Origin: Areca catechu
Taxonomy: Eukaryota; Streptophyta; Magnoliopsida; Arecales; Arecaceae
Direction: 5' to 3'
DNA length: 64,000 bases
Assembly: GCA_021397845.1 (NCBI GenBank)
Contig: CM038047.1
Span: 131,918,112 to 131,982,111 of the forward strand
Part shown: piece after piece, positions 20,601 to 32,839 of the stretch
How the letters are laid out: every line of letters begins with the position of its first letter
Position numbering within the stretch: position 1 is the stretch's first letter
Translations under genes and position numbers: made by a program
The notes under the pieces: generated by a model
Seen by the model: only the letters and a program-made list of their open reading frames with translations
Database searches by the model: none
What the model was told of the DNA's origin: nothing

Positions 20601-21230
20601 CTATGAATGAGGCTTCACCCAAGTCTTTCATAGAAAATTGAGATGAAAGCCAGACCTTTATTCCTTGTAATGCTGGAATGTCATTCCCGATTAAAAGAAT
20701 ATCATCCACATACAAAACAAGAAATACAACTATAAAACTATTTGACCACCTATATATACAAGGTTCTTCTCCATTCCTAATGAAGCCATACGTCTTGATA
20801 CACTTATCAAAGCACATGTTCCTACTCCGAGAAGCCTGCTTCAGTCCATAGATAGACCTCTAAAGCTTGCACACTTTAGAGTCATCTGTGGATGTGAACC
20901 CTTCAGGCTGCATCATATGTACTTCCTCTTCTAGCTCACCATTTAGGAAAGCTGTTCGGACATCCATTTACCAAATTTTATAATCTAAATGTGCTGCCAA
21001 AGCAAGCATAATCCAAATGGACTTAAGCATTGCCACAAGAGAAAATGCCTCGTCATAGTCAATACCATAATGTTTACGATACCCCTTGGCAACCAGATGG
21101 GCTTTATAGATCTCCACCTACCCATCTACGCCCCCCTTTCACTTGAAGATCCATTTATATCCAATGGATTTTATCCCTTCAGGTGGATCAATCATTGTCC
21201 ATACATTATTGATTTCCATGGACTCCATTT
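20601..21230 (-). pseudogene. Reverse transcriptase of element F
   Basis: Copia RT with catalytic YVDD at 20701-20712 (LYVDDILLIGND) and the following SQFSMKDLGEASFI, where the normal order stops at the inverted segment. Upstream pieces such as AHLVAKGY, MDVRTAFLNGELEEEV and SIYGLKQA can be read in the minus strand between 21200 and 20820 with stops and frame changes. Confidence 0.85.
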
Positions 21231-21499
21231 TGAACTTCATGGCTCCAAGCCATGACTCAAATCAGACCTTGTCATTGCATTTATATAGGTGATCGGATCC
21301 TCGTTGTTCTCATTGACTTCAACAGGATCACCATCCTGGACCAAGAAACCGCAGTATCTGTCTAATTGATGTGGTACTAGAGACTAGATCTCCTTAATAG
21401 ATGCACTATGGGCTTTGGATCTGATCTAATCAAATCCGGTTCTATATGGCCTTAGAGTGAGAAGGTTTTTCTATCTATTGAACATTCTCAAGTTCAACC

Positions 21500-22420
21500 T
21501 CAGTAGCTTGAGTGCCTTCACCAAGGTACTAACTTTCTAAAAAGGTTGTCCTAAGACTGACAAATAACTTTTGTTCCTCAAGCAAATAGAAATAATACCC
21601 TTTCAATTCTTTAGGATACCCAACAAAAAGACATCTATTAGACTTAGGTCCTAGTTTATCCATCTCCAAATGTTTAACATAAATCGAACACTTCCAAACC
21701 GAAGGTGAGAGAGAGTTGGCGTGCATCTAACCCATATCTTATATGGTGTTTTGTTAGCGAACTTACTTTGAACCCTACTTAGAAGGTAGGATGCTGACTC
21801 AAGAGCAAATCCCCAAAAGGATTTGGGTAGACAAGCTAAGCCCATCATGGATCGAACCATGTCCAACATAGTTCGATTCATCCTTTCAGACACACCATTT
21901 AACTAAGGTGTCCCTAGAGGAGTCCATTAAGAGAGAATCGCATTCTCCTCAAGATAAGTCAGAAACTCACCAGAATGATATTCACCACCTCGATCTGATC
22001 GAAGGGCTTAATAAACTTCCTAGTTTGTTTTTCAACTTCATTACAATAATGTTTGAACATTTCAAATGTGTCAGATTTATGTCTCATGAGGTAGACATAA
22101 CCGTATCGCGAAAGATCATTTGTAAATGTAATGAAATAACTATATCACCTCTTGCACTGATATTCATATGTCCACATACATCAGTATGTACCAAACATAG
22201 AATATCGCTGGCTCTTTTATCCTTTCCAGTAAAAGGTGACTTGGTCATTTTTCCAAGAAGACAAGATTCACAAGTCGACAAGGATTCACTCTCAGTGAAA
22301 TCTAGGAGACCTTCTCCCACCAACTTATTTATCATGTTCTTGTTTATATGACCTAGCCTATAGTGCCAAAGACAAATATCACTGACCTTATCTAACCTAG
22401 GGAATTTATTAGCAGTGTAC
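21500..22420 (-). pseudogene. Integrase of element F
   Basis: The pre-integrase zinc region WHYRLGHINKNMINKLVGEG with CESCLLGKMTKSPF gives the HHCC finger (about 22225-22370). The core starts at LVHTDVCGHMN. The Glu region is SERMNRTMLDMVRSMMG at about 21845-21893, followed by the LPKSFWGFALESASYLL segment. A downstream conserved part, CLFVGYPKELKGYYFY, is at about 21580-21640. Stops and frame shifts lie between the pieces. Confidence 0.85.
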
Positions 22421-22790
22421 AATACAGTAACAGGCTGTGACAGTACATATACGCCATTCTTTACTTGTCCATTCATCACATTAGAACCATTCAAAGTGAT
22501 GTGGAAAATATCTTTCTTTATTGATAATTCATAACTATCATTGGCCAACAGGCCTACATAAATGATATTTACTAAAAGGGAAGGACAAAAATGACATTCA
22601 TTGAGAATGACAGTACAAGACACGAAATACAAAGAAACAGTTCCCAATGCTAGAACTAGAGTTTGATTTCCATTCCCAACATTCAGGAACCTTTCACCGC
22701 TTTTGAATCTCCTACTAACTTGAAGTCCATACAAAGATTTGCAAATATGGAAAGGACTTCCAGTATCTAATACGTAGTATCATAAACAGA
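22421..22790 (-). pseudogene. Protease of element F
   Basis: The active-site motif LDTGSPFHIC reads on the minus strand at about 22737-22766, just after a stop. The flap-type segment and the linker to integrase (FLNVGNGNQTLVLALGTVSL, then ILNECHFCPSLLVNIIYVGL) follow in one open frame. It would process the polyprotein. Confidence 0.8.
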
Positions 22791-22799
22791 GAAACTATA

Positions 22800-23668
22800 A
22801 GGATTTATCATACAAATACCTTGACCAACAACACCTTTCTACTTCCCCTTCCTTTGCCTATTTGGGTCCAGAGTAGCAAGGTAAGCAGAATAATTCCACT
22901 TCTAGTGATCTAGCTTCTTGCAAAAGAAGCACTCTACCTTACTCTTGTCAGCCTTTACCCTCCTAGTATGACTTGGCCCAGCACTAAGCACCTTCTTATT
23001 GTTTTTCTTCTTCTTCCCTTTTCCAAAGGGACGACGTCTTGCTCCAGAACCTCCCATGAGATTCACTAACCCCTTGTTGAGGTTGTGGTCCCTCTCATAA
23101 GTCTACAGCAACCCTAACATCTGATGATAGTTCACTGCAGGCCAATTCATTCTAAAATTATCGAGAAAGACCTGGTAGAAAGGGGGCAGAGAATTCAGAA
23201 TCTCATCCTTGTCGAGCTGCTCGTGCAAAGGACATCCGACTTTGCCCAAATGCTTAAATAACTCGATCATGTACATTACATGATCAGTCACTGAAGCTCC
23301 ATCATGCATACGTGTGTTGTAGATGGCAGAAGAGATCCAGTATCTCTTCATATCATTCAGAGTGCCAAAAGACTCCAACTTTTGAAGAATCTCTTCTGGC
23401 TAGGCCTCCTCAAACTTGTGATTGAACTTGTCATCGCAACCAACATAATGCAATGCACCATGGTGCGGTCAGACATCCACTTCTGGTAAGTGTCCTAGAT
23501 AGTGCCACAAGTATTGGCGGCTAGGATCTCAGGTGCCAGATCCGTTATCACATAAAGGATCCGCTCGTGCTCCAGGACTATCCTGAGTTTTCGATACCAT
23601 CTATCGAAGTTAGGTCCAAATAGTTTGTTATTATCTAATAATGATCGAAGTGACAAAGTGGTCGACAT
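22800..23668 (-). pseudogene. gag: gag of element F
   Basis: Probable start ATG at 23668 (MSTTLSLRSLLDNNKLFGPN), a start typical of this copia group. The body has HDGASVTDHVMYMIELFKHL at about 23240-23310. A degenerate zinc knuckle CFFCKKLDH lies at about 22905-22935, with a stop inside and the last Cys changed. Several frame breaks are present. Confidence 0.82.
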
Positions 23669-24959
23669 TATCTATAAAAGGAGAATAAAACCTATCAGTA
23701 TATGAATTATTTTAAAAATTCTAAAGACATGGATATAGTCTAAAGTTTTCTTCATTATTTTATTTAGACTGGTAGCCTCTACACTCCAATCCGAAGAATA
23801 ATATTTATCCTTTAGCAGGTACTAGGATCCAATAAACTACATATGAGACCGACTTTGGCCAGCCAACCCAAATGCATCTAAAGGTAGGTACAATACCAAT
23901 TACTTCTCCAAGCAATTCCTGGTATTCATTTTGCCCCAGGGGTCCTCACAATCGACCTTTGGGCCTCCTATTAAAGGTCCTAGTTTGGTCCAACCATTAA
24001 CATGATCAAAATCAATGCTTCTAACTAACCCATGATCAAGCCAGACTTTGGCCAGCCCACTTGACCACGTGTTAAGATAGTTGCACCGAGCCATCATATG
24101 TTGAATGGCAATCCCGCTTGTCTGATGACCATCCATTATTTGGAACTGCTGATGATCACCCAACTTATGGACTCATTGTCAGTCCAACTTAATGGGAGGC
24201 TAAGACTTATGCTATCACATAACTTAGTCTTTTTATAGACCTAATAATTTAAAGGATTTCAACTTTATGACATTTGAAAGGAAGACATGGACCTTGATCA
24301 AGAAAACTCCCACCAAACAGTTAGAGGATTTCTAGATCAATTTGGTCCATGGGCACCTATAAATAAGTCAGACTGATTAACCTTAGTTGACATGGGTCAA
24401 CTTGAATTAATAGATAATCTAATCAGATATGAATCACCATATTAGCCAAGTAAGTAAGATCAGGGGATGGGTTAAGGCAGGTAAGCCTCTTACCTTAGAC
24501 ACCAACCATGAGTTGGCCAGGTAAGGGCTAGCCCCAAAGAACCTTGATCACAACTGTCAAACTTACCTTAGATACCAAGTGGTTTACCAGACTCAATCAG
24601 ACTAACCTTAGGATCTGGGCTTACCACGAAGCCATGAATCAAGTTCATTTAGATGTATGGACCGATCTAACTAACTATTAAAGAGATCTATAGAGGAGAG
24701 ACCTAATTCAACTTTTGATTAATCTTTTCTCTATTTAATCCATTCATCTAAACCTAGGTCTAACCTATTTAAGGACCCAATTCTAGCTAACCCAATCAAC
24801 CTATGGTTTATCAATCATCACTTAAGATTAAATCATATCCTAAATCTTAAAATTATACAACTTAATTCCCAATTAAGTGTATCACACATATTGAAACATT
24901 TTCAAAATGAAATGGAACAATTTCATAAAAATCTGAAGCTTAAAATTACTATTTCATAG

Positions 24960-25145
24960 TTTTCTGGTCAAGTCAGCTCTTCTGCTCAAGTTAGCTCTTC
25001 CATAACATAGTTTTCTGGTCGAATCAGCCCTTCTACTCAAGTCAACTCTTCTAGAACATAGATTTCTGGTTGAGTCAACTCTTTTGATCGAGTCAGCTCT
25101 TTCAGAACATAGATTTCTGGTCGAGTCAGCTCTTCCAGAACACAA
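24960..25145 (-). repeat. Imperfect repeats in leader of element F
   Basis: About seven degenerate copies of gtcgagtcagctcttc, some joined by agaacatagatttctg, giving an irregular period of 20-50 bp. They resemble the GAGTCGGCTC motif of the SIRE-like LTRs. Confidence 0.65.
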
Positions 25146-25319
25146 TTTTTTCAAACATCAGTCGTTTCCACTTGAACTTTTCAAAGTTTTAGATCAAACT
25201 TCTTTTAGATCTTATCTAAACATAGTTATGATCTATAAACCAAAGATTAAAATAATTTTAATCCATTAAATTCCTTACTTTCTTCTTCATAAGGTCATGA
25301 TGCATTGGCACCCCTAGAC

Positions 25320-25382
25320 GTCATAGGAGAACCCCATGGAATGGGAAGAGATGGTCTATAAACCATACTTTTCTCCTATGAC
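25320..25382 (-). promoter_or_regulatory. Perfect 12-bp hairpin in leader of F
   Basis: GTCATAGGAGAA (25320-25331) and TTCTCCTATGAC (25371-25382) are perfect reverse complements with a 39-nt loop, which itself can form a small stem (ATGGT/ACCAT). Element H carries a matching hairpin at the equivalent place (63628-63669). It is a possible RNA packaging or dimer signal; that role is inferred. Confidence 0.6.
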
Positions 25383-25478
25383 CGGACAGCCATGGCGAAT
25401 CCACCTTAATCCAAGTACTTTATGAAGGAAAAAGTTTGATTTCATATGAAACATTAGACTAAATGGATACACAACCTG

Positions 25479-25490
25479 GCTCTGATACCA
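25479..25490 (-). other. Primer binding site of element F
   Basis: GCTCTGATACCA on the plus strand, i.e. TGGTATCAGAGC on the minus strand, next to the LTR edge at 25492. It fixes the minus orientation of F. Confidence 0.92.
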
Positions 25491-25491
25491 T

Positions 25492-27477
25492 TACAAGGAA
25501 CTGTTCCTAAGGGGCGATACATGCATTTTAAAACTTTTTTAAAGGCATGCAGCAGTGGAAAAAAGACAAAACCATTTTATCATAGATGTTACTCTAATTA
25601 ACACAAGCCCCTACCAGGATATTGATGCATCTAGAGTAATGTAAATATGAAATCATGCAAAAATTGTATGAAAAATAGAACCATTCTAGAAATCATATAA
25701 TGATGCAGCAATGATAATTATGTCATACATAAAATAAAGACATACCTTAGTGACATTCACCAAAGGTTGCAACAAACTATGGGAAGAGCTCTGGGTCTAC
25801 CTACAAGGAAGAAGATCAAGCTCTACGAGCGATGCACGCACACCACCTCTATGGGTGGTTCACACAATGTAGCACAGTTTCCTCTCCTTCCTTTGAGGTG
25901 CTAGCCTCATCGGAAACACTGATGGTAGTAGGGACTCCTTCTTTAACTCCTTGAAGATGTGTGGACACCTTCAACTTTTTAAAGAAGTGCGGACTCCTTC
26001 AACTCCTTGAAGGACTATTGCTGTAGTAGTGCTGGAACGAAAACACTTGAGAACCCTTTCCCAATGCTCTGTTCCAAACAATCAATAGAAGGTATACACA
26101 CAGCAATCCCAAAACCCAAACTCACTCTATCATGGAGATCAAATCTTGCAATCTCTAAAGGATCAAGCAAGATCTCTGTCTCAGATATTTTCTAGGTAGA
26201 GTCTCAACTTTGATCCAGATTTTTAGGTGTGGAATGTTGCATGTCAACTCTTGACCTTCTTCAGCCCTACTTTTATAATAGCAGCCCTCAAAATAATTAA
26301 GAGGACATAATGACAGAATAATGAGCAGTTTTGGGATCTCTTGAGATTCCAGGGAGGTTATGAAGTCTTTTGGAATTCAGCAACAGCAACTATTAAAACT
26401 CAAAATACCCAGCATTAAATCCCATAACCATAAAATCATTTAATGAAGCATTCTCGAATTTCAGCAGTCCATCAGACGAGTCGACTCGACCATTCGAGTC
26501 GACTCAACTCAAGCCGACTCATCTAGTCTGGAATGATTTTCAATCATTCGTATGCCAACAAAGCAACAAGAAACCCTTGGTGTGTGATCCCATAGGTTCA
26601 AACACTAAATCGGTAGCATAATAATATTTCTAGTACTAACCAAAGTAGCCATCTAGCAATGACACCCGATGTCCGGATAGGTTAAAGGTTGCAGAGCAAC
26701 ATGAACCTATCGAATATGGAATATCAATGAACTTATTCTTTTAATCTACTAATGCTCTGGATGGCTTAGGGTTAAACTACCCAACCCTAATCTGTCCATC
26801 TCAATATGTCTCAAACAAAGAATCATTGTAACTCCTTGCAAGGAATGCCCTGGCCAAGGTCTTTCTCAATTGAGGCATATTAAGCATTCAATCCAAACTA
26901 TTTGGAGAGATCAATCCTATCTCAATCCTACTATCGCTACATAAGTACTTGACTGTACCCAGCAACCTTCCATCACTGAAATAGAAATCCGGGTAGTCCG
27001 GCACCTAAGCACAATGAGTTGCTTGCAAGCTGCCATAGTGATTTCAAGTCAGAGAAATAATTCTTGTCCACATTCTTATGCAAGACTCCTCTTCGGCAGA
27101 AAGAGAATCTTGCATGAGAGTCACATTTAGTGATGTCTCAAACACAACACCTGATGTCACACCAGTATCTCCATGCTACTTGGTGAAGAGGATAACCAAT
27201 AGATATGACATCAATGACCTTCTCTCGATACACCATCATCCTGAAACATCGTATCCTTTTGTCGCAAACCAATTTATGAACTACACGATGCATCCTCTCT
27301 ACATCGCATACAAGGTATCTTAAAAGACATCATCACACAAGAGTTCAATTAGGAAGATGACATGTGATGAATAACCAGAATAAACTTTTTATTCAATTCA
27401 ATAATTCATATACATATACATGAGTCACACTACCATCTACAGCATAGATGATTGGCTTTGGGACGTAATTCCTAACA
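25492..27477 (-). repeat. 5' LTR of element F
   Basis: 1986 bp. The inner edge (TACAAGG, with the expected TG changed to TA) lies beside the PBS and the outer edge is CCTAACA at 27477. Contains GAGTCGACTC-type motifs at 26470-26520. Confidence 0.85.
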
Positions 27478-28506
27478 CAAACAATCCTAAAGGAATTTGG
27501 GATGAGCTAGGCAGGGACTAATATATAGTTATCTAAGAAAGATAGGATAAAAGGACGAAAAAAAAGCAGGAAGCTAGCAAAGAAGAAGTCTTCGTACAAG
27601 GTGATCTTGCCTAACTCGCCTGAAGTGATCCTCTCATTTGGGTTGGGGACTGAGATTCGGATAATCTCTGGGATCTTGTAAATCCCCTAAAGTTGAAGGG
27701 CATCCACCCTGGTCATCATCGAGATGGTGCCTGACGGACCTACTATGTCAAAGGTCAAGGACACCAGGGGAGGGGGAAGGTCTAGAACATTGGGGTCACC
27801 CATCCGGTAGGGATCGCAAGCGACCCAGAAAGGGACATCCTCCTCCTTGCTATATAAGGGAGGAGGCCTAGTCTGAGATGTCCCTACGGCTCTCAAAGGA
27901 CCTAAGGAATGCTCCACGGAGTGGCACCCATCCTTGGAAGAACTCATTGAAGCCTAAGAGCAAGGAAAAGGGAAAGAAGACCTAGGGCTATGGAGAAGAC
28001 ACCACCCTAGGATGGGCTGGGAGGAGGTGGAGGAACAAAGAAGGAGTAACTTGCAAAGGGCAATGGAATGGGGTCTCAAATGTAGGTAAGGAGCTCCCCC
28101 CATTTTCTCTCCTCACTTCTCTCTCCTCTATGGTTCTGAAGAGAGACGACAGAGCATAATATCCTGCTACAGAAGGCATAAGACCCCTTTTGAAGCCTGG
28201 CTCAAAAGTCAGATTCAGCCCTCTCCTTACAAATAGATGAGATCGAGGCACGTGTCAACACTTATCGAATGAGATGAATCGAGTCACGAACTGCCATGCT
28301 GGGAGGCACGAGGATGTCATTTCGAATCACTATCTTCCCATGCATGTGGTGGTTTTCCATTGATGGGTGGACGATATGCGGATCGTCATAGGTCACAGCA
28401 ATTATTTATAAGCCAAAGGGCCATCCATGTCAGTAGCATCAAAATACTCCCTTCACCCCAAGCCAAGAAAACCATAATGAACTCTAGACTCGGGAGTGGG
28501 GGCATC
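27478..28506 (+). mobile_element. Element K: 3' region of a Tat-like Ty3 element
   Basis: About 1 kb to the left of a probable Tat LTR. It has an antisense ORF remnant and ends in a purine-rich tract (ctcgggagtgggggc) just before the LTR start at 28507, as expected for the 3' end of a plus-strand element. Its left part was cut off by the insertion of F. The assignment rests on the antisense ORF and the purine tract. Confidence 0.55.
27530..28251 (-). pseudogene. Antisense ORF (gypsy-type transposon domain) of Tat-like element K
   Basis: Reading on the minus strand: MPRSHLFVRR from 28251, and from 27947 a part ending TISMMTRVDALQL. After a stop comes IPEIIRISVPNPNERITSGE and GKITLYEDFFFASF at about 27570-27660. 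This resembles the N-terminal part of the 'putative gypsy type transposon' domain carried by antisense ORFs between pol and the 3' LTR in Tat/RIRE2/Grande-type elements; the match is from memory. It is cut near 27480 by F. The function of such ORFs is unknown. Confidence 0.5.
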
Positions 28507-30268
28507 TGATATGGCTAACCACTGACGGGGGGACCCTGAGCTAGGCTCCTGGCAGATTAGAGCTCCTCGTCGAGTAGAGCTCCAATCCAGTAGAGCTTCT
28601 GGCCGAGTAGAGTTCTTGGCTGAGTAGAGGAATGGATTTGGGGGAACTCTTTAATATGGCATGGTCGCTGATATGGAATCCATATTGGACCCAGCTAGCA
28701 ACCACACTGCCAGGGGTGCCACCTGGATACGGTGGCCAGATGAAGTCCTAAGGTTCGCTCCCATCTTTCGAGGTCGAGTCACCAGCCAAGGTCAAGCTCC
28801 TGACTGGAGTCGTGCTCCCGCATACCGAGGTCAAACCCTCGACTAAGGTTAGCTCCCATCCGAGATCATGCTCCTGGCCAAGGTCGTGCTCCAGTCTTCT
28901 AAGGTCGAGCACTCGACCAAGGTCAGCTCCCATCCGAGAAGCTCCCGGTCAAGGTCATGCTCTTTTTTTTTAAGGTCGAGCCCCTAGACGAGGTCAGCTT
29001 CCATCCAAGGTCGAGCTCCCGATCGAGGTCATGCTCCTGACTGAGGTCATGCTCCTACCTTTTAAGGTTGAGCCCTCAACCGAGGTTAGCTCCTATCCGA
29101 GATCAAGCTCCCGATCGAGGTCATCCTCTTACTATCCAAGGTGAAGCCCCCGGCCAAGGTCGTGCTCCCATCTTCTGAAGTCGAGCCCCCAGCCAAGGTC
29201 AACTCCCATCTTTTGAGGTCATGCTCCCACCTTCCAATGTCGAGCCCCCGGTCGAGGTCAGCTCCCATCTAAGGTCGAGCTCCCGACTAAGGTCGTGCTC
29301 CCATCTTCCATGGTTGATCTCCAAAGGTAGAGCTCCACTTTCCAAGGCTGAGTTCCCGCCCAGGACCAAGAGGCATCATCGACCATCAGAGGTTAGCCAT
29401 GAGAAAGGAAAAAAAGACCAGAAGGAATTCAAACCATAGCAATGAAGCTCCAGGATACCTTTGGCCCCCAAAGGGTGGCTCCTATCCTGCCGGAGGCTCT
29501 AGACTCTATAACATGCCACCTACACACTCTGCATGATGCGTGCTCCTCCAAGCTCCAGGCCCTGTAGCACATCTCCTACATCCATGTCATGCAATCGGGG
29601 CTCCAGATCCCGTGATGTGACATCTATGCCTTCTCTAATAAGAGTATCCTATTAAGGCCCTACGCCCTGCAACACTCTGATAGTCTCTTATGTGATAGAA
29701 ACATTCCACCATGGCTCGTGGCTCAGTGGCATGGCACCTATGCCTCCCATGGGAAACTACTCTGGACAAGACCTAATAACATTGGCGAACACCCCTAATA
29801 GGAAGATCTCCATCCAAGGACCAGTCTGATATGGGGGAGGGTGCTAACAGAAGAAAACCTTGCCAAAAGAGGGATCGGGAAAGCGACATCCCGACGAAGC
29901 CCCAAATCTGGAATGGGCCACTTATCTCATATAAAATGGAAGAAGGGAGCTCCGGTGAGGGGGGGAGAGATAACTGATAAGGCAAAAAGAGCGAAATGGC
30001 AAAGAATCAAGAAGGAGAACCTCCCTGCATTGTAATTTCTCACTCATTCCATTTCTTTCCACTTGACATTACTTTCTCCTCTACATGGAGGAATCTTGAT
30101 CCTCCATCACAGAAGACCTATTCTCCTTGATCATCCAAACTGACTTGATAGTCAGAGTGTCCCTGCCAGAATCGCTGACCCGGGTCTCCTCTTTTTTGCA
30201 AGACAAGACACCGTAGAGTGACCGGAAAGAAACCTAGTACCTAGAGGGAGCTTGCTGCGATCGCAACA
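28507..30268 (+). repeat. Probable Tat-like LTR (3' LTR of K or 5' LTR of C)
   Basis: Starts TGATATGGCTAACC after a purine tract, ends near 30268 (CGCAACA). Contains a TATA box TATAAAA (29930-29936) and an R/U5-like part (ctgacttgatagtcagagtg near 30140) of a kind typical of monocot Tat LTRs. No second copy is in the window, so the borders are estimates. No clear PBS follows. Confidence 0.5.
28740..29350 (+). repeat. Degenerate AGGTCGAGCTCC repeats in the Tat-like LTR
   Basis: More than 20 loose copies of aaggtc-gagctcc with variants (aggtcatgctcc, aggtcagctccc) at about 25-35-bp spacing. A related shorter run (gagtagagctcc) lies at 28560-28630. It looks like a decayed minisatellite in U3. 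Confidence 0.8.
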
Positions 30269-31370
30269 TGTTAGAGCTACAGGCCCCGACGATCCAGGCA
30301 ATAATAGATTGGTGCACCAAGTAGGGTGGAATAGCTAACAACGAGTCCCCTACTACTATAAGAGCACCCATGGATATTCATGGCCCTATGGTGATGATGC
30401 ACACACGGGAAGCTTCTGTCAGTCATGTAGGGGAGCCACACCACCACGGTGACTAATAGAGCCTAGAGAGGGAGCTCCCCGCTCCACCACTGCCCCCTCA
30501 TTGACCCCCAGATCACCACAGTCTCCTAGTAGGTTCAGTCCTTAGCTACGACAGTCCATCAGCTCCATTAGCACCATCAACCCCTGGCAACATAGCAGTG
30601 CTGGGGATGCCAATAGCTTATGCCGTCGATCCACTCACCAGCCTATGGTCCTTCCAAGAGGGGCCATCATGTGTGGCCTACAAACCATGAGGAGGACCTC
30701 TGGCGGTCGAGAAGAAATAGTAGGATTGCCCAACTAGTTGGGAGAGCCGCTCCCCAATCTCGAACCATTGTGCACTCACACACTGGCGGTGTCGACATGG
30801 CCAAGAGTTGAGGCACATGTCCCTCTACTCCATGCCCCCTTCACCCTTGATGGCCTCCACCAAATGGTCCATAAATGAGGCCATCCGCCATCAAGTAGAA
30901 AGGTGCCTCAAAGTGCAAGAGCATAAGCTAGCTGACATGTCACATTGGTTTGCAGAGATTCAGGGCTCCTCCAGCAAGCCCATGAGTTACAACACCTATC
31001 TACCTTTTTCCCACAGGATCCACAAGAAACTATTTCCTAATCAATTCTAGATGCCTCAGGTTGATCCCTATGATTGAACAACCGATCCCTTGGGCCACCT
31101 TGAAAGCTACAATGCTCTCATAAGGGTCCAGGAGGCCACTGACGCCCTTCTCTACATCACCTTCCCAGCTATGCTCTACAAGGTTGCTCGAGCCTGGTTC
31201 TCCCGACTCGAGCCAAGGAGCATTGACTCCTTCAAACAGTTGGAAAGAATGCTTGTGGCAAACTTCGATGTATGCAAGAAGGTGCCACGTGAGGCTGACA
31301 ACCTCTTATCTATCTGTCAACAGGATTGAGAGCCCCTCTAAGATTATGTATTCTGATTTAAAGCCAACAC
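30269..31370 (+). pseudogene. gag: gag of element C, 5' part
   Basis: The first 0.5 kb is Pro-rich with many stops. From 30808 a frame gives WSINEAIRHQVERCLKVQEH and, after a stop, DPLGHLESYNALIRVQEATD, LYKVARAWFSRLEPRSIDSF and FDVCKKVPREADNLLSICQQ, a typical Tat gag core. The coding sequence is cut at 31370 inside a conserved stretch, with the target duplication AACAC, and resumes at 37468. Confidence 0.85.
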
Positions 31371-32825
31371 TGGTGGGGACACCGGAGGCACCAGAATAAG
31401 ACGATGGCTTTTCAACCCTCTATGAATTGATCAATAATTTATGAGTCCATCTGTAATAATGGCTTAGCCCATCTGAGTCCATTTTAGTTGTTATTTGACT
31501 CTTTTGAGTTGTTATTTCAGTTCTGTACTAGTCAGCTCATGTTGAGCTAGTTCAGTCCAATGCTAATCAGTTCATGTTGAGCTAATTTTATTTTTTTGAG
31601 TCCTGTCCAAGCATACTGAAGACTCAAGACTATATCATACAAGTGAAGACCAAGTCCAACTAGATTGAAGACATGGAAGTATAGCCCAAGTCCAACCCAG
31701 CTTGAATATTTGAAGACCCCAGGAGGAAAAATTCAGAAAATCCTGATTCTTGCAGATGCCCTCCAGATGCCCAGATTCCCTTCCAGATGCCAAAGTATAT
31801 TCATAGATAAGGGCATCCATGATTCCATAGGTCCATCTACATCCTAGCCCAAAGAAATCAAGCCCAGGCGCCAAGCCCAAGCCCCTAAGAAGCAAGATAC
31901 CAGAGAATATTCCTGCTACCTGGCTACCAGGCCACCCCAGCTTCCAGAGGCCCAAACCCATGCGCCCGAGCCCCTTTGGGCCGGCCCCTTGCTGCTCTTA
32001 GAAGCCCAACACGCCCCCCTAGGCATCCTTGGAGTGTTGGCCAAGTCAAGAGAATTTTTAGGAATTTTTTCTACCTAATGTTTTCTTATTTTCTAGCTTG
32101 GGTTTGAGAGGGAAAAGGATTCTTATGTAAAGACTTATGTGCCCTTACTTGGAGCCCAAGGTTAAGGGTCTATTTAAAGGACCCTAGCCTCTTGTATGAA
32201 GGGAGATTTTGATATGAAATAAACCTTGTGTTCTTATATTATATTGAGTGATTACCCTGCTATGTGCATAAAGGGATTTGATAGTTCTTCTTCCCGGTGT
32301 TTGCAACCATCTTCCTGCCGCCAACCATCCTTCCAGCCCCCTCCAAAACTTTCTTCCCATTGATATTTTCCTCGATTTTCTTGACCTCCTTTAAGTTATC
32401 TAACCCCTGATAGGTCATTTGCAGGTTCCCGAGTTCCTACGAATCCAACGACTCCAGCCAAGCCTCAATCGGACCACCGAGCAGAAAGCCGGGTATCCGC
32501 GGGTCTTTGGCTCGGTTTTCCAGGCCGCATCCATCGAGGAATGAGAGATCCCTTCACTGCGATCTTCACCGGGTGCTTCAGAAGTTGTCAGGTACACCCG
32601 CTCTACCTCCAGTCTATATATTGTAGGAGAACTTGCTCTAACCGAGGCTTCTCAGCCCCGACGATCCTTCTTTAGTACTTTTCTAGGTTCTAATATATAT
32701 GCTTGGCTTCAAAAATTCATACAAAATTCCCTACAACAAATTTTGATCTAAAATTTGGGATTTAATTACTTAATCCAACGTATAAAATATACAAAAAGAA
32801 TTGCATGCATATTAGTCCCGCATCA
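31371..32825 (+). repeat. 5' LTR of element B
   Basis: 1455 bp, TGGTGGGGACACC to CCCGCATCA; TATTTAAA at 32171-32178. It matches 36015-37462 and 3311-4755. Confidence 0.9.
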
Positions 32826-32827
32826 TT

Positions 32828-32839
32828 TGGTATCAGAGC
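32828..32839 (+). other. Primer binding site of element B
   Basis: TGGTATCAGAGC, perfect initiator-Met type, two bases after the LTR. An intact PBS in a pol-less element suits trans-mobilisation. Confidence 0.92.

Larger units (their letters stand above)
23669..25478 (-). other. Long leader of element F
   Basis: 1.8 kb without a recognisable coding domain. It contains a loose repeat of GGTCGAGTCAGCTCTTC-like units at 24960-25145 and a strong hairpin at 25320-25382. A long leader is usual in this copia group. Confidence 0.6.
19372..27477 (-). mobile_element. Element F: minus-strand Ty1/copia element (Angela/Tork-like)
   Basis: 8.1 kb read right to left: 5' LTR (25492-27477), PBS, long leader, gag, PR, IN, RT, RH, purine tract, truncated 3' LTR (19372-19807). 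The copia order (IN before RT) is clear. The 3' LTR lacks the counterpart of about 25492-27042. Many stops and frameshifts are present, and an inversion disrupts the RT/RH junction. CAAAC (27478-27482) would be the target duplication; its partner is lost. The lineage name rests on gag and RT motifs from memory. Confidence 0.88.

Noticed and set aside
20335..20610. Plus-strand ORF in F as an independent gene
   Set aside because: It is a piece of copia RT/RH inverted relative to the rest of F.
22084..22351. Plus-strand frames such as 21908-22351 and 20989-21255 as genes
   Set aside because: They are antisense to recognisable copia integrase and RT coding on the minus strand.
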